This document shows, one piece after another, positions 51,021 to 58,546 of a stretch of DNA of 64,000 bases. Position 1 is the stretch's first letter. Each line of letters begins with the position of its first letter. The translations under genes and the position numbers were made by a program. Source of the DNA: Actinacidiphila bryophytorum. Lineage in GTDB: Bacteria > Actinomycetota > Actinomycetes > Streptomycetales > Streptomycetaceae. The DNA lies in assembly GCF_016916835.1 (NCBI RefSeq), contig NZ_JAFFIX010000025.1, forward strand, positions 1 through 64,000, given 5' to 3'. The notes below the pieces were generated by a model. The model did not search any database. It saw nothing but the letters and a program-made list of their open reading frames with translations, and had not been told where the DNA came from.

Positions 51021-52028
51021 GTGGCCAATTCGGTGAGGGGTGGTGGGCCGAATGCGGCCGACATCGGGCTCGCCCTTTATCAGACACTGCGCACCAATGG
51101 CTCCTCCGTCCCGGCCAAGGCCGCGGCCGCGATCGGGCTGACCGAGGCCGAGGCCGAGGCCGGCTGGCGGGAGCTTGAGGAGCTCGGGCTGATCCGCCCC
51201 GGCGACAGCGGGGACGTGATCGACCCGGTCGAGCCGGACACCGCGCTGATCGAGCTGCTGGCCCGCCAGCGGGCCTCGCTGCGCCGCCAGCGCGACGAGC
51301 TGACCTCGATCGTCACGGCTGCCGAGTCCCTGATGGAGCGGTACCGCCCCGCGGTGATGCGGGAGAACGCCGAGATCGAGGTCGAGCTGGTCACCAAGGA
51401 CCACCGGCGCCGGCAGTTCCTGCGCGACTTCGACGCGACGATCACCGAGTCGGCCAGCTGGATGCACCCGGGGCCGCTGCCCTCCAGCGAGGTCCTGGCG
51501 GGCTCGCTCACGGCCGACAACGCGCTCATAGCCCGCGGTATAAAGGTGCGTGCCATTTATGGCCAGAGCATTAACTCCGCGCCCAGGCAACGGAAATACC
51601 TCTCCGATCTGACGGCCGCCGGAGTGGATGTGCGATTGGCGCCGCAGGTGCCTTTCGACCTCCTGATGGCAGATACACACAGTGCACTGGTGCTTGCCAA
51701 TCCGGAAGATCCGTCGGGTCCCGCGGTAGTCGTCAGAGGACCGGCTCTCGTGCGCTCGTACGTGGCAATGTACGAGGATTGCTGGCTGCGTTCGGTCCCT
51801 TACACAGCGAACGCGGCGAACGGCCTGGACCCGGACAGCGAGCTGACCGAACAGCACCGCACGACGATGCGGCTGCTGGCCAACGGCTTGACTGACGAGC
51901 GGATCGCCCGAAAACTCGGTGTATCACTGAGGACGGTGAGTCGCCTGGTTTCCGAGATCATGAGGTATCTTGAGGCGGACAGCCGATTCCAGGCAGGGGT
52001 TCTTGCGGCAGCGCACGGCCTGATCTGA
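51021..52028 (+). CDS. HTH regulator with C-terminal LuxR-type domain (TrmB-like head)
   Basis: A 335-residue regulator from GTG 51021 with AAAGAGGG upstream. Residues about 10-60 look like a winged helix (GLTEAEAEAGWRELEELGLI), 75-115 are a helical coiled segment (LLARQRASLRRQRDELTSIV), and the middle resembles phospholipase-D-like/TrmB sensor domains (GIKVRAIYGQSINS, GVDVRLAPQVPFDLLM). The C-terminal HTH is LuxR/GerE-type (MRLLANGLTDERIARKLGVS). A terminator hairpin follows, then the GWFPDA repeat protein on the same strand, so it is a candidate regulator of that gene. Codons between 51530 and 51800 are less GC-rich than the flanks. Confidence 0.8.
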   Translation: MANSVRGGGPNAADIGLALYQTLRTNGSSVPAKAAAAIGLTEAEAEAGWRELEELGLIRPGDSGDVIDPVEPDTALIELLARQRASLRRQRDELTSIVTAAESLMERYRPAVMRENAEIEVELVTKDHRRRQFLRDFDATITESASWMHPGPLPSSEVLAGSLTADNALIARGIKVRAIYGQSINSAPRQRKYLSDLTAAGVDVRLAPQVPFDLLMADTHSALVLANPEDPSGPAVVVRGPALVRSYVAMYEDCWLRSVPYTANAANGLDPDSELTEQHRTTMRLLANGLTDERIARKLGVSLRTVSRLVSEIMRYLEADSRFQAGVLAAAHGLI

Positions 52029-52064
52029 GGACGATCACACCGGCGCATTCACGCCATGGCAGAC

Positions 52065-52102
52065 ATACGCACAAGCGGAACCTGGCCTCCGCCTGTGCGT
52101 AT
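52065..52102 (+). terminator. Hairpin terminator after the HTH regulator
   Basis: ATACGCACAAGCGGA (52065-52079) pairs with 52088-52102 with one A-C mismatch around an 8-base loop. The stem extends outward with a bulge through ATGGCA (52055) and TGCCAT (52104-52109). It separates the regulator from the repeat-protein gene, so that gene needs its own promoter. Confidence 0.7.
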
Positions 52103-52184
52103 TTGCCATCATTGGCAAAGTTACGTGTCGCTACACCACCATAGTGAGCACCCCTCTTTCCCCTGCCCACCTAAGGATTATGTG

Positions 52185-52607
52185 ATGTCGCGGATCCGAC
52201 GTTCGACCCATGTCTCCGCTGTTGCAGCGCTGGTGCTCGTTCTGTCGTCGGCTGCCGGCACAGCCGTTGCCGCCGATGCTTCCTCTTCGCCCGCTCCCGA
52301 CCCGGCCCCCGCCTCCTCGACCGGCACCGTCACCCCTGACGGCTGGTTCCCGGACGCTCCTGCCGAGGTCGCCCCGGCCGGTTGGTTCCCGGACGCTCCT
52401 GCCGAGGTCGCCCCCGCCGGCTGGTTCCCCGACGCGGCCCCCGCCGGCTGGTTCCCGGACGCCCCCGCCCCGGTTGCCCCGGCCGGATGGTTCCCCGACG
52501 CGGCTCCCGCGGTTGCCCCCGCCGGATGGTTCCCGGACGCGGCCCCCGCCGTCTCCCCCGCGGGCTGGTTCCCGGACGCCACCACCTCGACGGCCGTCGC
52601 GGTGTAG
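52185..52607 (+). CDS. Small secreted protein with seven GWFPDA repeats
   Basis: A 140-residue protein from ATG 52185 after TAAGGA. A signal peptide (MSRIRRSTHVSAVAALVLVL, SSAAGTAVAADA) and a short Pro/Ser/Ala linker lead into seven copies of GWFPDA in Pro/Ala/Val spacers. Typical units read APAGWFPDAPAEV and APAGWFPDAAPAV; spacing is 13, 13, 9, 13, 13 and 13 residues. It ends TTSTAVAV. There are no cysteines. No family was recognised. Possibilities include a precursor processed into short Trp/Phe peptides, a surface coat or binding protein, or a modified ribosomal peptide. It lies between two strong hairpins as a one-gene unit downstream of a LuxR-type regulator. Secretion is well supported; function is unknown. 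Confidence 0.85.
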   Translation: MSRIRRSTHVSAVAALVLVLSSAAGTAVAADASSSPAPDPAPASSTGTVTPDGWFPDAPAEVAPAGWFPDAPAEVAPAGWFPDAAPAGWFPDAPAPVAPAGWFPDAAPAVAPAGWFPDAAPAVSPAGWFPDATTSTAVAV

Positions 52608-52628
52608 CGCACCGACACCACACGCAAA

Positions 52629-52670
52629 AGCACCGTGCGGTCCGTGATGGTTCGCGGACCGCACGGTGCT
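52629..52670 (+). terminator. Perfect 16-bp hairpin after the repeat-protein gene
   Basis: AGCACCGTGCGGTCCG (52629-52644) pairs perfectly with 52655-52670 around a 10-base loop, 21 bp after the stop. A short A run precedes and a T-rich stretch (CATTTT) follows, so it can work in both directions. Confidence 0.88.
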
Positions 52671-52723
52671 TCCTGCATTTTGTGGGGGGATCCTCGGGGC
52701 GGGCGGCCCGGTCGGGGCTCGGG

Positions 52724-53191
52724 TCAGGACCCGACCGAGACCGCCATCGCCATCAGGGCGTGGTGCGGCCTGGCGACGGCCAGTGCGTGCTGCAGGACGT
52801 TGTCGATGTCCGTGGCTGCGTCGTCGGCCGCCGGATGCACGGCCAGCCATCCGAGGTGACGACGCAGGAAAGCCGCGAGGGCCGGCACCGTCCGCAGGGG
52901 GAGGCGGACGGTGCGGCCCTCGACTATCAGATCGGCCCAGGAGGCCAAGGTGTCCCGAATAGCTGCGCGCGCCTCGACTGCCGGTCCGTTCAGGGGGATG
53001 CCGGGCCGGTCAGTGCCGGACAGTCTGTCGCCGGGGTCCTGCGCTGCTACGAGTACAACCTCCAACTCGCCGTATACCCGGGGAAGCAAGGCGAGCTGCC
53101 GATCCAACCGCTCCTGGCAGGGCAGGCAGAGCGCAGGATCCGTCTCGACACACAGGTGGCCGGTCCGGAATTCGTAGTCCTGCACTTCCAC
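52724..53191 (-). CDS. Unknown protein with CxxC head
   Basis: About 155 residues from GTG 53191 (GAAGGGACA upstream); a longer frame to 53302 has Arg/Pro-rich non-coding-like residues. The N-terminus has CLPCQERLDRQLALLPRVYG, after an earlier Cys in RTGHLCVETD, giving a probable zinc or redox cysteine cluster. The rest is helical (IRDTLASWADLIVEGRTVRL, LAAFLRRHLGWLAVHPAADD). This pattern is familiar from small proteins on actinobacterial phages and integrative elements, but no other phage gene is present here. Function unknown. Confidence 0.6.
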   Translation of the reverse strand: MEVQDYEFRTGHLCVETDPALCLPCQERLDRQLALLPRVYGELEVVLVAAQDPGDRLSGTDRPGIPLNGPAVEARAAIRDTLASWADLIVEGRTVRLPLRTVPALAAFLRRHLGWLAVHPAADDAATDIDNVLQHALAVARPHHALMAMAVSVGS

Positions 53192-53345
53192 TGTCCCTTC
53201 TCGTCGCCGGGGCGGTGGTTCAAGCCTTCCAGCACGCCTGCTTCCGGACAACGTCCGCAGACCGGCCGGATTCTGCCATGGCGCATACGCGCATCTAGGC
53301 ATCTCCGTCCCAGGTCAGACCGGGAGTGCCACCCCGGCGAGTGGG

Positions 53346-53837
53346 TCAGCTCGACAGCAGCGCCTCGATGGCCCCAGTGACCTCGGACGCCTCCGGAGCG
53401 ACAGCGGGACGGAACCGCGCGACGGCCTGGCCCGAGCCGTCGACCAGGAACTTCTCGAAATTCCAGGTGATATCGCCCGCTTCGCCCGCCGCGTCCGCCA
53501 GCTGCGTCAGCTCGACGTAGAGCGGATGGCGGTTCGCGCCGTTGACGTCGGCCTTGGCCAGCAGCGGGAAGCTGACGCCGTAGGTGGTCGAGCAGAAGGT
53601 CTGGATCTCCTCGGCGGTGCCGGGCTCCTGGCCGCCGAACTGGTTGCACGGCACGCCGAGCACCGTGAAGCCGCGGTCGGCGTACTTCTGCTGCAGCCGC
53701 TCCAGGCCCTCGTACTGCGGGGTCAGCCCGCACTTGGAGGCCACGTTGACCACGAGGACGGCCTTGCCGCGGTGCTCGCCGAGGGTGGTGGCGGCGCCGT
53801 CGAGGGTCCGCAGCGGGATGTCGTGGAGGGTGCTCAT
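53346..53837 (-). CDS. Glutathione-peroxidase-family thiol peroxidase
   Basis: A 163-residue cytoplasmic peroxidase. The catalytic tetrad is visible as Cys36 (ASKCGLTPQYEGL, Cys in place of selenocysteine), Gln70 (PCNQFGGQEPG), and Trp125-Asn126 (ITWNFEKFLV). Actinobacteria lack glutathione, so thioredoxin or mycothiol systems are the likely reductants; reduction of hydroperoxides is the expected role. The start ATG 53837 overlaps the stop of the pentapeptide gene by 4 bp (ATGA), so both are translated together. Confidence 0.9.
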   Translation of the reverse strand: MSTLHDIPLRTLDGAATTLGEHRGKAVLVVNVASKCGLTPQYEGLERLQQKYADRGFTVLGVPCNQFGGQEPGTAEEIQTFCSTTYGVSFPLLAKADVNGANRHPLYVELTQLADAAGEAGDITWNFEKFLVDGSGQAVARFRPAVAPEASEVTGAIEALLSS

Positions 53838-54547
53838 CGCTTGGTGCTCCTGTCGGGGTCGGACGTGAGGGTGGGCTCGGCCACGGTCAGGCCGAGGGTC
53901 TGGGCGAGCGCGGGGGCCAGGTCCAGCAGCTGGGCCGGGGAGATCACGGCGCCGCGCAGCGACTCGTAGCCGTCGGCGAGGTCGATGGTCAGGGCGCCGC
54001 GCAGGTCGGCCTTCTTGAGTGTGGCCCGGCCGAATCTGGCCTGTTCGATCCGGCTGCCGGGAAAGGACACCCCGTCGAGGCGGGCTTCGCCGAGGTCGAC
54101 GTCGCGCAGCACGCAGTCCTCGAAGACCACGTCGTGCAGCGCGGCGGAGCGCAGGTTGACCGAGTCGAGCTTGCAGCGCACGAAGGTGACCCGGCGCAGC
54201 ACCGCGTCGTAGGCCTCGACGCCGGCCAGCGAGCAGCCGACCAGCGCGGTGTCCAGCCACTGGCTGCCGGCCAGGGTGCAACCGGTGAAGCGGGTGCCGG
54301 ACGCCCACGCGTCGTTGAAGCGGGCGGCGCGCAGGTCGGTGCCCGCCAGGACGCAGTCGGTGATCGCCGACTCCAGGAAGCGCGAGCCGGCCGCCCGGGT
54401 GCCCTCGGGCACGTCGAGCCGGTCGAGGTGGACGGTGTCGTAGTCGCCCTCGACGTCCAGCGGGCCGGTGTGCGGGCGCAGCAGACCGGCATACGGCAGG
54501 TCCGCGAGGTCCTCAGGAACGGCGGCGCGTGCGCTGTGTGCGGTCAC
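53834..54547 (-). CDS. Pentapeptide-repeat protein
   Basis: A 237-residue protein from GTG 54547. From about residue 55 to 190 it is built of A(D/N)LxX-type pentapeptides (GTDLRAARFNDAWASGTRF, VNLRSAALHDVVFEDCVLRD, ARFGRATLKKADLRGAL) that form a right-handed beta-helix. Some members mimic DNA and protect gyrase; most are of unknown function. It is translationally coupled to the peroxidase gene downstream. It is divergent from the SEDS gene, with 108 bp between starts. Confidence 0.85.
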   Translation of the reverse strand: MTAHSARAAVPEDLADLPYAGLLRPHTGPLDVEGDYDTVHLDRLDVPEGTRAAGSRFLESAITDCVLAGTDLRAARFNDAWASGTRFTGCTLAGSQWLDTALVGCSLAGVEAYDAVLRRVTFVRCKLDSVNLRSAALHDVVFEDCVLRDVDLGEARLDGVSFPGSRIEQARFGRATLKKADLRGALTIDLADGYESLRGAVISPAQLLDLAPALAQTLGLTVAEPTLTSDPDRSTKR

Positions 54548-54642
54548 ACCGGAAACCCTACGCGCGGCCGCCGACAGGCCCCCGGGGGGACCGGCGCCGC
54601 CGCCTCGCGGGTGACATGACGGACATGTCGGTGCGGCCTTGC

Positions 54643-54648
54643 TAGGTT
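54643..54648 (+). promoter_or_regulatory. Minus-10 of a probable leaderless promoter for the SEDS gene
   Basis: TAGGTT ends 7 bases before ATG 54656, a spacing that puts transcription start at the start codon, a frequent actinobacterial arrangement. No ribosome site or clear minus-35 is visible. Confidence 0.5.
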
Positions 54649-54655
54649 GCAGCCC

Positions 54656-56053
54656 ATGAGCGCAACGTCGGCCGACGCTCCGCCGCCCAAGGCGCCCCCG
54701 GCCGCGGCCCGCCCCGCGGCGCCGCCCGGGTCGCGCCGCCGCGGGGTGGAGCTGTCGCTGACGGTCGCCGCGGTGCTGGTGTCGGTGTACGGCTACGCGG
54801 AAGTGGGCCTGGCCACCCGCGGGGCGGTGCCGCGCGACGCGGCGGGCTACGGCGCGGGGCTCGCGCTGCTCGCGGTGCTGGCGCATCTGGCGGTACGCGC
54901 CAGGGCGCCGTACGCGGACCCGCTGCTGCTGCCGATCGCGGTGCTGCTCAACGGTTTCGGCCTGGTGCTGATCTACCGGCTCGACCTGGAGCCGTCGCTG
55001 GGACCGCGGGCGGCGCCGACGCAGCTGGTGTGGTCGACGCTGGGCATCACGCTCTTCGTGCTGGTGGTGCTGGCGCTCGACGACCACCGGGTGCTGGCCC
55101 GCTACTCCTACCTCGGGGTGACGGCGGCGCTGGCGCTGATGGCGGCACCGATCTTCTTCCCCGCGGTCAACGGGGCGAAGATCTGGATCAGGGTCGCCGG
55201 ATTCTCCATCCAGCCGGGCGAGTTCGCCAAGGTGCTGCTCGCGGTCTTCTTCGCGGCCTACCTGTCGGCGAACCGGGCGGCGCTGGCCTACACCGGGCGG
55301 CAGGTCTTCGGGCTGCGCAGACTCCAGCTGCCGACCGGGCGCGTGCTGGGTCCCGTGCTGGCGATCTGGCTGCTGAGCGTGGGGCTGCTGGTGCTGGAGC
55401 GCGATCTCGGCACATCGTTGCTGTTCTTCGGGCTGTTCGTGGTGCTGCTGTACGTGGCGACCGGGCGGACCGGCTGGGTCGCGGTGGGCCTGCTGCTGTC
55501 CGCGGCGGGCGCGGTCGCGGTGGGCTCCCTGGAACCGCACGTGCACAGCAGGGTCGAGGACTGGCTGCACCCCTTCGCGTCGGTGCACGCCGGGCTCGGC
55601 CCGGGCCAGCTGGCCCAGTCGCTGTACGCCTTCGGCAACGGTGCGGTGCTCGGTACGGGCCTGGGCCAGGGGCACTCGGAGCTGATCGGCTTCGCCACCA
55701 AGTCCGACTTCATCCTGGCCACCGCGGGCGAGGAGCTGGGCCTGGTGGGGCTGTGCGCGCTGCTGGCGCTCTACGCGCTGCTGGTGGCCCGCGGGATGCG
55801 CGCGGGCCTGGCGCTGCGCGACCCCTTCGGGCGGCTGCTCGCGGTGGGGCTCGCCTCGATCCTGGCGCTCCAGGTGTTCGTGATCGCCGGCGGGGTGACC
55901 GATCTGATCCCGCTGACCGGGATGGCGATGCCCTTCCTCGCGCAGGGCGGCTCCTCGGTGGTCACCAACTGGATCATCGTGGCGCTGCTGATCCGGGTCA
56001 GCGACAGCGCCCGCCGCCCGCCGCCCGCCCTGCCGGAGGAGGACGCCCCGTGA
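54656..56053 (+). CDS. SEDS-family peptidoglycan glycosyltransferase (FtsW/RodA/SpoVE)
   Basis: A 465-residue polytopic membrane protein. After a Pro/Ala-rich cytoplasmic head it shows the SEDS signatures: NGAKIWIRVAGFSIQPGEFA (with KIWI and QPGEFAK), LERDLGTSLLFFGLF, and the C-terminal block ATAGEELGLVGLCALLALYA and PLTGMAMPFLAQGGSSVV. SEDS proteins polymerise lipid II together with a class B PBP, which is the next gene, overlapping by GTGA. The pair may work in a process other than the main division site, since this block lacks the dcw genes. Confidence 0.9.
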   Translation: MSATSADAPPPKAPPAAARPAAPPGSRRRGVELSLTVAAVLVSVYGYAEVGLATRGAVPRDAAGYGAGLALLAVLAHLAVRARAPYADPLLLPIAVLLNGFGLVLIYRLDLEPSLGPRAAPTQLVWSTLGITLFVLVVLALDDHRVLARYSYLGVTAALALMAAPIFFPAVNGAKIWIRVAGFSIQPGEFAKVLLAVFFAAYLSANRAALAYTGRQVFGLRRLQLPTGRVLGPVLAIWLLSVGLLVLERDLGTSLLFFGLFVVLLYVATGRTGWVAVGLLLSAAGAVAVGSLEPHVHSRVEDWLHPFASVHAGLGPGQLAQSLYAFGNGAVLGTGLGQGHSELIGFATKSDFILATAGEELGLVGLCALLALYALLVARGMRAGLALRDPFGRLLAVGLASILALQVFVIAGGVTDLIPLTGMAMPFLAQGGSSVVTNWIIVALLIRVSDSARRPPPALPEEDAP

Positions 56054-57537
56054 CCCGCTGCATCCGCCGCTGCGCCGCCCTGTGCCTGGTCCTGCTGCTG
56101 GCGCTCGCGGTCAACGCGGTGCGGGTGACGGTCGTCGAGGCGGGCTCGTACGCCCGCGACCCGGCCAACCGGCGGATCGCCATCGCACGCTACGAACACC
56201 CCCGCGGCGGCATCCTGGTCGGCGGCGCCTCGGTGACCGGGTCGCAGCAGACCGGCGGGCAGCTGGCGTACGCGCGCACCTACCGCGACGGGCCGCTGTA
56301 CGCGCCCGTCACGGGTTTCGCCTCGCAGACGTACGGCACCTCGCTGCTGGAGGGCACCGAGGACGGGCTGCTGTCCGGCACCAGCTCCCAACTGGCGTCG
56401 GTGCCGCTGTGGAACGAGATCACCCGGGACCGGCAGCGCCCCGGCGACGTGCACACCACGATCGACGCGGCGGCCCAGAAGGCGGCCTACGACGGGCTCG
56501 CCGGCCGGCGCGGCGCGGTCGCCGCCGTGGACCCGGCGACCGGGCGCATCCTGGCCCTGGTGTCGTCGCCCTCCTACGACCCGGGGCTGCTCGCGGGCAC
56601 CGGCCCCGCGGTCACCGACCAGTGGCAGCGGCTCAACGACGACCCGGCGCAGCCGATGCTGGACCGGGCGATCCGGCAGACCTACCCGCCGGGTTCGACC
56701 TTCAAGGTGGTCACCGCGGCGGCGGCGCTGGAGAGCGGCGCGGTCGCCGACCTGGACGCGCCGACCGACTCCCCCGACCCCTACCGGCTGCCCGGCACCA
56801 CCTGGTCGCTGACGAACGAGGGCCGCGGGTGCGAGGACGCGAGCGTCTACGACGCCTTCCGGGTCTCGTGCAACACCGTCTTCGCGAAGCTGGGCGCCGA
56901 CGTGGGCCTGACCGCGATGGCCCGGCAGGCGGAGGCCTTCGGCTTCAACGACGACGGGCTGCGGGTGCCGCCGGCGGTGGCGCGCAGCAACTTCGACACC
57001 AGAATGAGCCGCGACCAGGTGGCGCTGTCCTCGATCGGGCAGTTCGACACGACCGCGACACCGCTGCAGATGGCGATGGTGGCCGCGGCGGTCGGCAACG
57101 GCGGTGAGCTGATGCGGCCCTACCTGGTGGACCGGGTCACCAACCACGGCGGTGCGGTGGTGGCGCACACCCGTCCCGAGCGACTGCACCGGGCGGTCAG
57201 CGAAGCCACCGCCGGGCAGCTGCAGGAACTGATGGAGGCGGTGGTCTCCGACGGCACCGGCACCAACGCGGCGATCCCCGGTGCGGTGGTCGGCGGCAAG
57301 ACCGGCACCGCGCAGCACGGGGTGGGCAACAAGGGCACGCCGTACGCGTGGTTCATCAGCTACGCCAAACCGCCCGGCGCGAACCGGGCGGCGGTGGCGG
57401 TCGCCGTGGTGGTGGAGGACGCGGAGGCGGCGCGGGCCGACATCTCGGGCGGCGGCAGCGCGGCACCGATCGCACGGGCGGTCATGCAGTCGGTGCTGGC
57501 CGCGCCGCCGCGGCCCTACGACCAGCCGGTCAGCTGA
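56050..57537 (+). CDS. Class B-type penicillin-binding protein (transpeptidase)
   Basis: A 495-residue protein with an N-terminal membrane anchor (LCLVLLLALAVNAVRVTVVE), a short dimerisation region, and a transpeptidase domain. The active-site motifs are S216TFK (PPGSTFKVV), S273CN (VSCNTVFAK) and K417TG (GGKTGTAQHG). It crosslinks peptidoglycan stems and is the partner of the SEDS polymerase, whose stop it overlaps. The short N-terminal region is like the PbpA proteins of actinobacteria. Its end overlaps the convergent deacetylase gene by 8 bp. Confidence 0.9.
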   Translation: MTRCIRRCAALCLVLLLALAVNAVRVTVVEAGSYARDPANRRIAIARYEHPRGGILVGGASVTGSQQTGGQLAYARTYRDGPLYAPVTGFASQTYGTSLLEGTEDGLLSGTSSQLASVPLWNEITRDRQRPGDVHTTIDAAAQKAAYDGLAGRRGAVAAVDPATGRILALVSSPSYDPGLLAGTGPAVTDQWQRLNDDPAQPMLDRAIRQTYPPGSTFKVVTAAAALESGAVADLDAPTDSPDPYRLPGTTWSLTNEGRGCEDASVYDAFRVSCNTVFAKLGADVGLTAMARQAEAFGFNDDGLRVPPAVARSNFDTRMSRDQVALSSIGQFDTTATPLQMAMVAAAVGNGGELMRPYLVDRVTNHGGAVVAHTRPERLHRAVSEATAGQLQELMEAVVSDGTGTNAAIPGAVVGGKTGTAQHGVGNKGTPYAWFISYAKPPGANRAAVAVAVVVEDAEAARADISGGGSAAPIARAVMQSVLAAPPRPYDQPVS

Positions 57538-58399
57538 CCTTGGGGAAGCTGAACGCGTAGCCCTGCTGGGCCAGCCACGTCAGCGTCTGGTCGAGGGCGG
57601 CCACGGTCTGGCTGCGGTCGCCGCCGCCGTCGTGGAAGAGGATGGTCGGGCCGTTGTGGATCTCGCTCTTGACGGTGGCCACGATGGTGCCGACGCCGGG
57701 CCGGGAGAAGTCCTTGGTGTCGATGTTCCAGCCCAGCGGGCGCATCCCGTGCTGGGCGGCGAGGTGGCGGCTGGCGGGGGTGAAGGCGCCGCCGGGCGCC
57801 CGGTAGTACTGCACGGGGGCGCCGCCGGACGCCTCCTCGATCATGGCGAGGGCGTCCATGATCTCCTTCTGCTGGTACGCGAAGGGCTTGTGGTCCATCG
57901 ACTCGTCGTGCGTGACGGTGTGGTCGCACAGCCGGTGGCCCTCGGCGACGACCCGGCGCACCATCGCGGCGTTGGCCTTGGCCTGCGGGCCGATCATGCA
58001 GAAGGTCGCGTGCACGTGGTGCCGCTTGAGGACTTCGAGGACCTGCGGGGTCCAGCGCGGGTCGGGGCCGTCGTCGATGGTGATGTTGACGGCCTTGCCG
58101 GGCGCCTCGGCCTGGTGCTGTATGGACTCCGGCACCGCGGCGACCGTGGCCGGCGGGGTGGTGGCCGGGGTGTGGGTGGTGCTCGACGGCGGCACCGGGG
58201 CCTGCTGGGTGCCGCCCTTCTGGTCGCCGGTCGGCGAGGCCGCCGCCGCGTCGCTGCCCCCGCCGCCGGGTGCCAGCAGCGCCGAGAGCAGGGCCGCGAG
58301 CAGCACCACCGCGACCGCCACTCCTACCACCGCCCCCTGCGGTGCGCTGCGCAGCCGCTCGGGTGCCAGCCGCCCCAGGGATATCCGCCGTCCCGTCAT
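57530..58399 (-). CDS. Membrane-anchored polysaccharide deacetylase
   Basis: A 289-residue protein from ATG 58399. An N-terminal anchor (GAVVGVAVAVVLLAALLSAL) and a Ser/Thr/Pro linker precede a NodB domain. The metal and catalytic residues are visible in NITIDDGPDPRWT, CDHTVTHDES, YYRAPGGAF and ILFHDGGGDRSQT. It removes acetyl groups from an extracellular polymer such as peptidoglycan, chitin or another glycan. Its place beside a SEDS/PBP pair and a CapA-like gene favours a wall polymer; this is inferred. Confidence 0.87.
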   Translation of the reverse strand: MTGRRISLGRLAPERLRSAPQGAVVGVAVAVVLLAALLSALLAPGGGGSDAAAASPTGDQKGGTQQAPVPPSSTTHTPATTPPATVAAVPESIQHQAEAPGKAVNITIDDGPDPRWTPQVLEVLKRHHVHATFCMIGPQAKANAAMVRRVVAEGHRLCDHTVTHDESMDHKPFAYQQKEIMDALAMIEEASGGAPVQYYRAPGGAFTPASRHLAAQHGMRPLGWNIDTKDFSRPGVGTIVATVKSEIHNGPTILFHDGGGDRSQTVAALDQTLTWLAQQGYAFSFPKVS

Positions 58400-58546
58400 G
58401 ATGTGTAACCGCCCGCCCACTTGGTCGCCCGTCCCGTATTCGCAGATCCGTGTCCTGCGCGGCCTGCGCACGGATAGATGCGGGCGCCCAGGGTACGGTT
58501 CCGCCGCCCTGCCCGCGCCAGGGGGTCGTTACACGATCAGGACGTA

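Noticed and set aside
52330..52623. Leftward frame opposite the GWFPDA gene
   Set aside because: Its repeats simply mirror the coding repeats; there is no start context, and the sense strand has a signal peptide and ribosome site.
53834..55675. 613-codon leftward frame over the pentapeptide gene and SEDS gene
   Set aside because: Only the part after GTG 54547 is protein-like; the rest is antisense of the SEDS gene with Gln/Arg/His-rich composition.
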